Shown: positions 63,623 to 64,000 of the stretch, one piece after another
Position numbering within the stretch: the first letter of the stretch is position 1
Layout: every line of letters starts with the position of its first letter
From: an uncultured Psychroserpens sp.
GTDB taxonomy: Bacteria > Bacteroidota > Bacteroidia > Flavobacteriales > Flavobacteriaceae
Length of the DNA stretch: 64,000 bases
Assembly (NCBI RefSeq): GCF_947492715.1
Contig: NZ_CANLNS010000001.1
Span: 124,001 to 188,000, forward strand
Reading direction: 5' to 3'
Translations under genes and position numbers: made by a program
The notes under the pieces: model-generated
Told to the model about the DNA's origin: nothing
What the model saw: the letters and a program-made list of their open reading frames with translations, nothing else
Databases searched by the model: none

Positions 63623-64000
63623 ATGAAGATGAAATACCTATTCACTGTGCTATTTGCATTGACAAGTATGCTAATTTTTGCACAAGAAGAAAGGCCTAAA
63701 CAAGAAGATAAAGAAGGCGTTATTATTAAAGATCTTGATAAAAATGACGATGAAGTTGCCTTTGTTGTTATTGAAAATGTCCCTGTGTATTATGGTTGCA
63801 ACGAAAAACTATCCAATGCAGATCTCAAAAATTGTATGAGCAAAAAATTAGTAAAGCACGTGTCTGCAAATTTCAATACCGACATCGCCACTAATTTAGG
63901 CTTGCCAGATGGTAGAGTAAGAATTAATGTGATTTTTAAAATTAATAAAGAAGGAAAAGTTGTTGATATTCAAGCAAGAGCTCCTCACCCAGCTCTTGAA
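63623..64000 (+). CDS. TonB-like energy-transducer-type protein (partial)
   Basis: 126 codons to the window edge, no stop. Signal peptide (MKYLFTVLFALTSMLIFAQ), acidic linker, then ENVPVYYGCNEKLSNADLKN, CMSKKLVKHVSANFNTDIAT and VIFKINKEGKVVDIQARAPHP, typical of flavobacterial periplasmic proteins with a TonB C-terminal-like domain. The N-terminal anchor of true TonB is replaced by a secretion signal, so it may not be an energiser. 3' end lies outside the window. Confidence 0.8.
   Translation, partial: MKMKYLFTVLFALTSMLIFAQEERPKQEDKEGVIIKDLDKNDDEVAFVVIENVPVYYGCNEKLSNADLKNCMSKKLVKHVSANFNTDIATNLGLPDGRVRINVIFKINKEGKVVDIQARAPHPALE

Noticed and set aside
1-64000. CRISPR arrays, tRNA or rRNA genes, prophage, known antiphage defence genes
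   Set aside because: No evenly spaced repeats, no tRNA arm motifs with matching clover-leaf, no rRNA-like or phage/defence proteins were seen.

Overview
The window looks like chromosomal DNA from an AT-rich member of the Bacteroidota, most likely a (marine) Flavobacteriaceae. Indicators are the gliding gene gldA, a type IX secretion sorting tail, three GLPGLI proteins, CarboxypepD_reg/TonB-type outer-membrane proteins, a MetH split over two genes, and repeated TAnnTTTG promoter elements. No rRNA, tRNA, CRISPR array, transposase or phage gene was seen.

Layout. 34-4114 (minus): aromatic amino-acid operon pheA - aminotransferase - tyrA - DAHP synthase/chorismate mutase, preceded by an unlisted 25-codon leader peptide packed with Tyr/Trp/Phe and a transcription attenuator. 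4265-7094: gldA, a DUF2807 lipoprotein and a PagL-like acyloxyacyl hydrolase. 7129-16103: methionine/SAM block. A minus operon (sulfhydrylase/cystathionine synthase - homoserine dehydrogenase - metH1 - metH2 - 32-aa membrane peptide - metF) lies behind a SAM-I riboswitch, and the divergent metK lies behind a SAM-II-like aptamer, so two riboswitch classes share one intergenic region. 16200-20806: a PqqD-like/lipocalin-like protein and a tandem pair of lipoproteins.

20873-29327: GLPGLI/TonB-type cell-surface module with a divergent histidine kinase/response regulator pair. Three perfectly phased GTTAAC decamers lie between the two promoters. 29416-30815: secreted protein and deoxynucleoside kinase. 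31146-39824: a compact nine-gene operon holding a Crp/Fnr regulator and three different enzymes or membrane modules that each carry their own Rieske [2Fe-2S] domain (FMN glutamate-synthase-like, TPP/acetolactate-synthase-like, ferric-reductase-like heme membrane protein), plus a cation/proton antiporter and a Cys/His-motif membrane-anchored protein. I know no described pathway with this composition; it is the best candidate for an undescribed system here.

39827-44542 (minus): App1-type phosphatase, an unknown protein, and membrane-bound and soluble pyrophosphatases. 44741-49499: a sigma-factor mini-operon, secreted proteins, an FkbM methyltransferase. 49516-49779: a decayed HxlR regulator. 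49855-53677: a TetR-led accessory cluster with an obvious palindromic operator. 53681-64000: housekeeping genes (DUF5686 outer-membrane protein, pdhB, etfBA, bifunctional nuclease, a nucleoside transporter with a secreted N-terminal domain, thyA) and the start of a TonB-like protein cut by the window edge.
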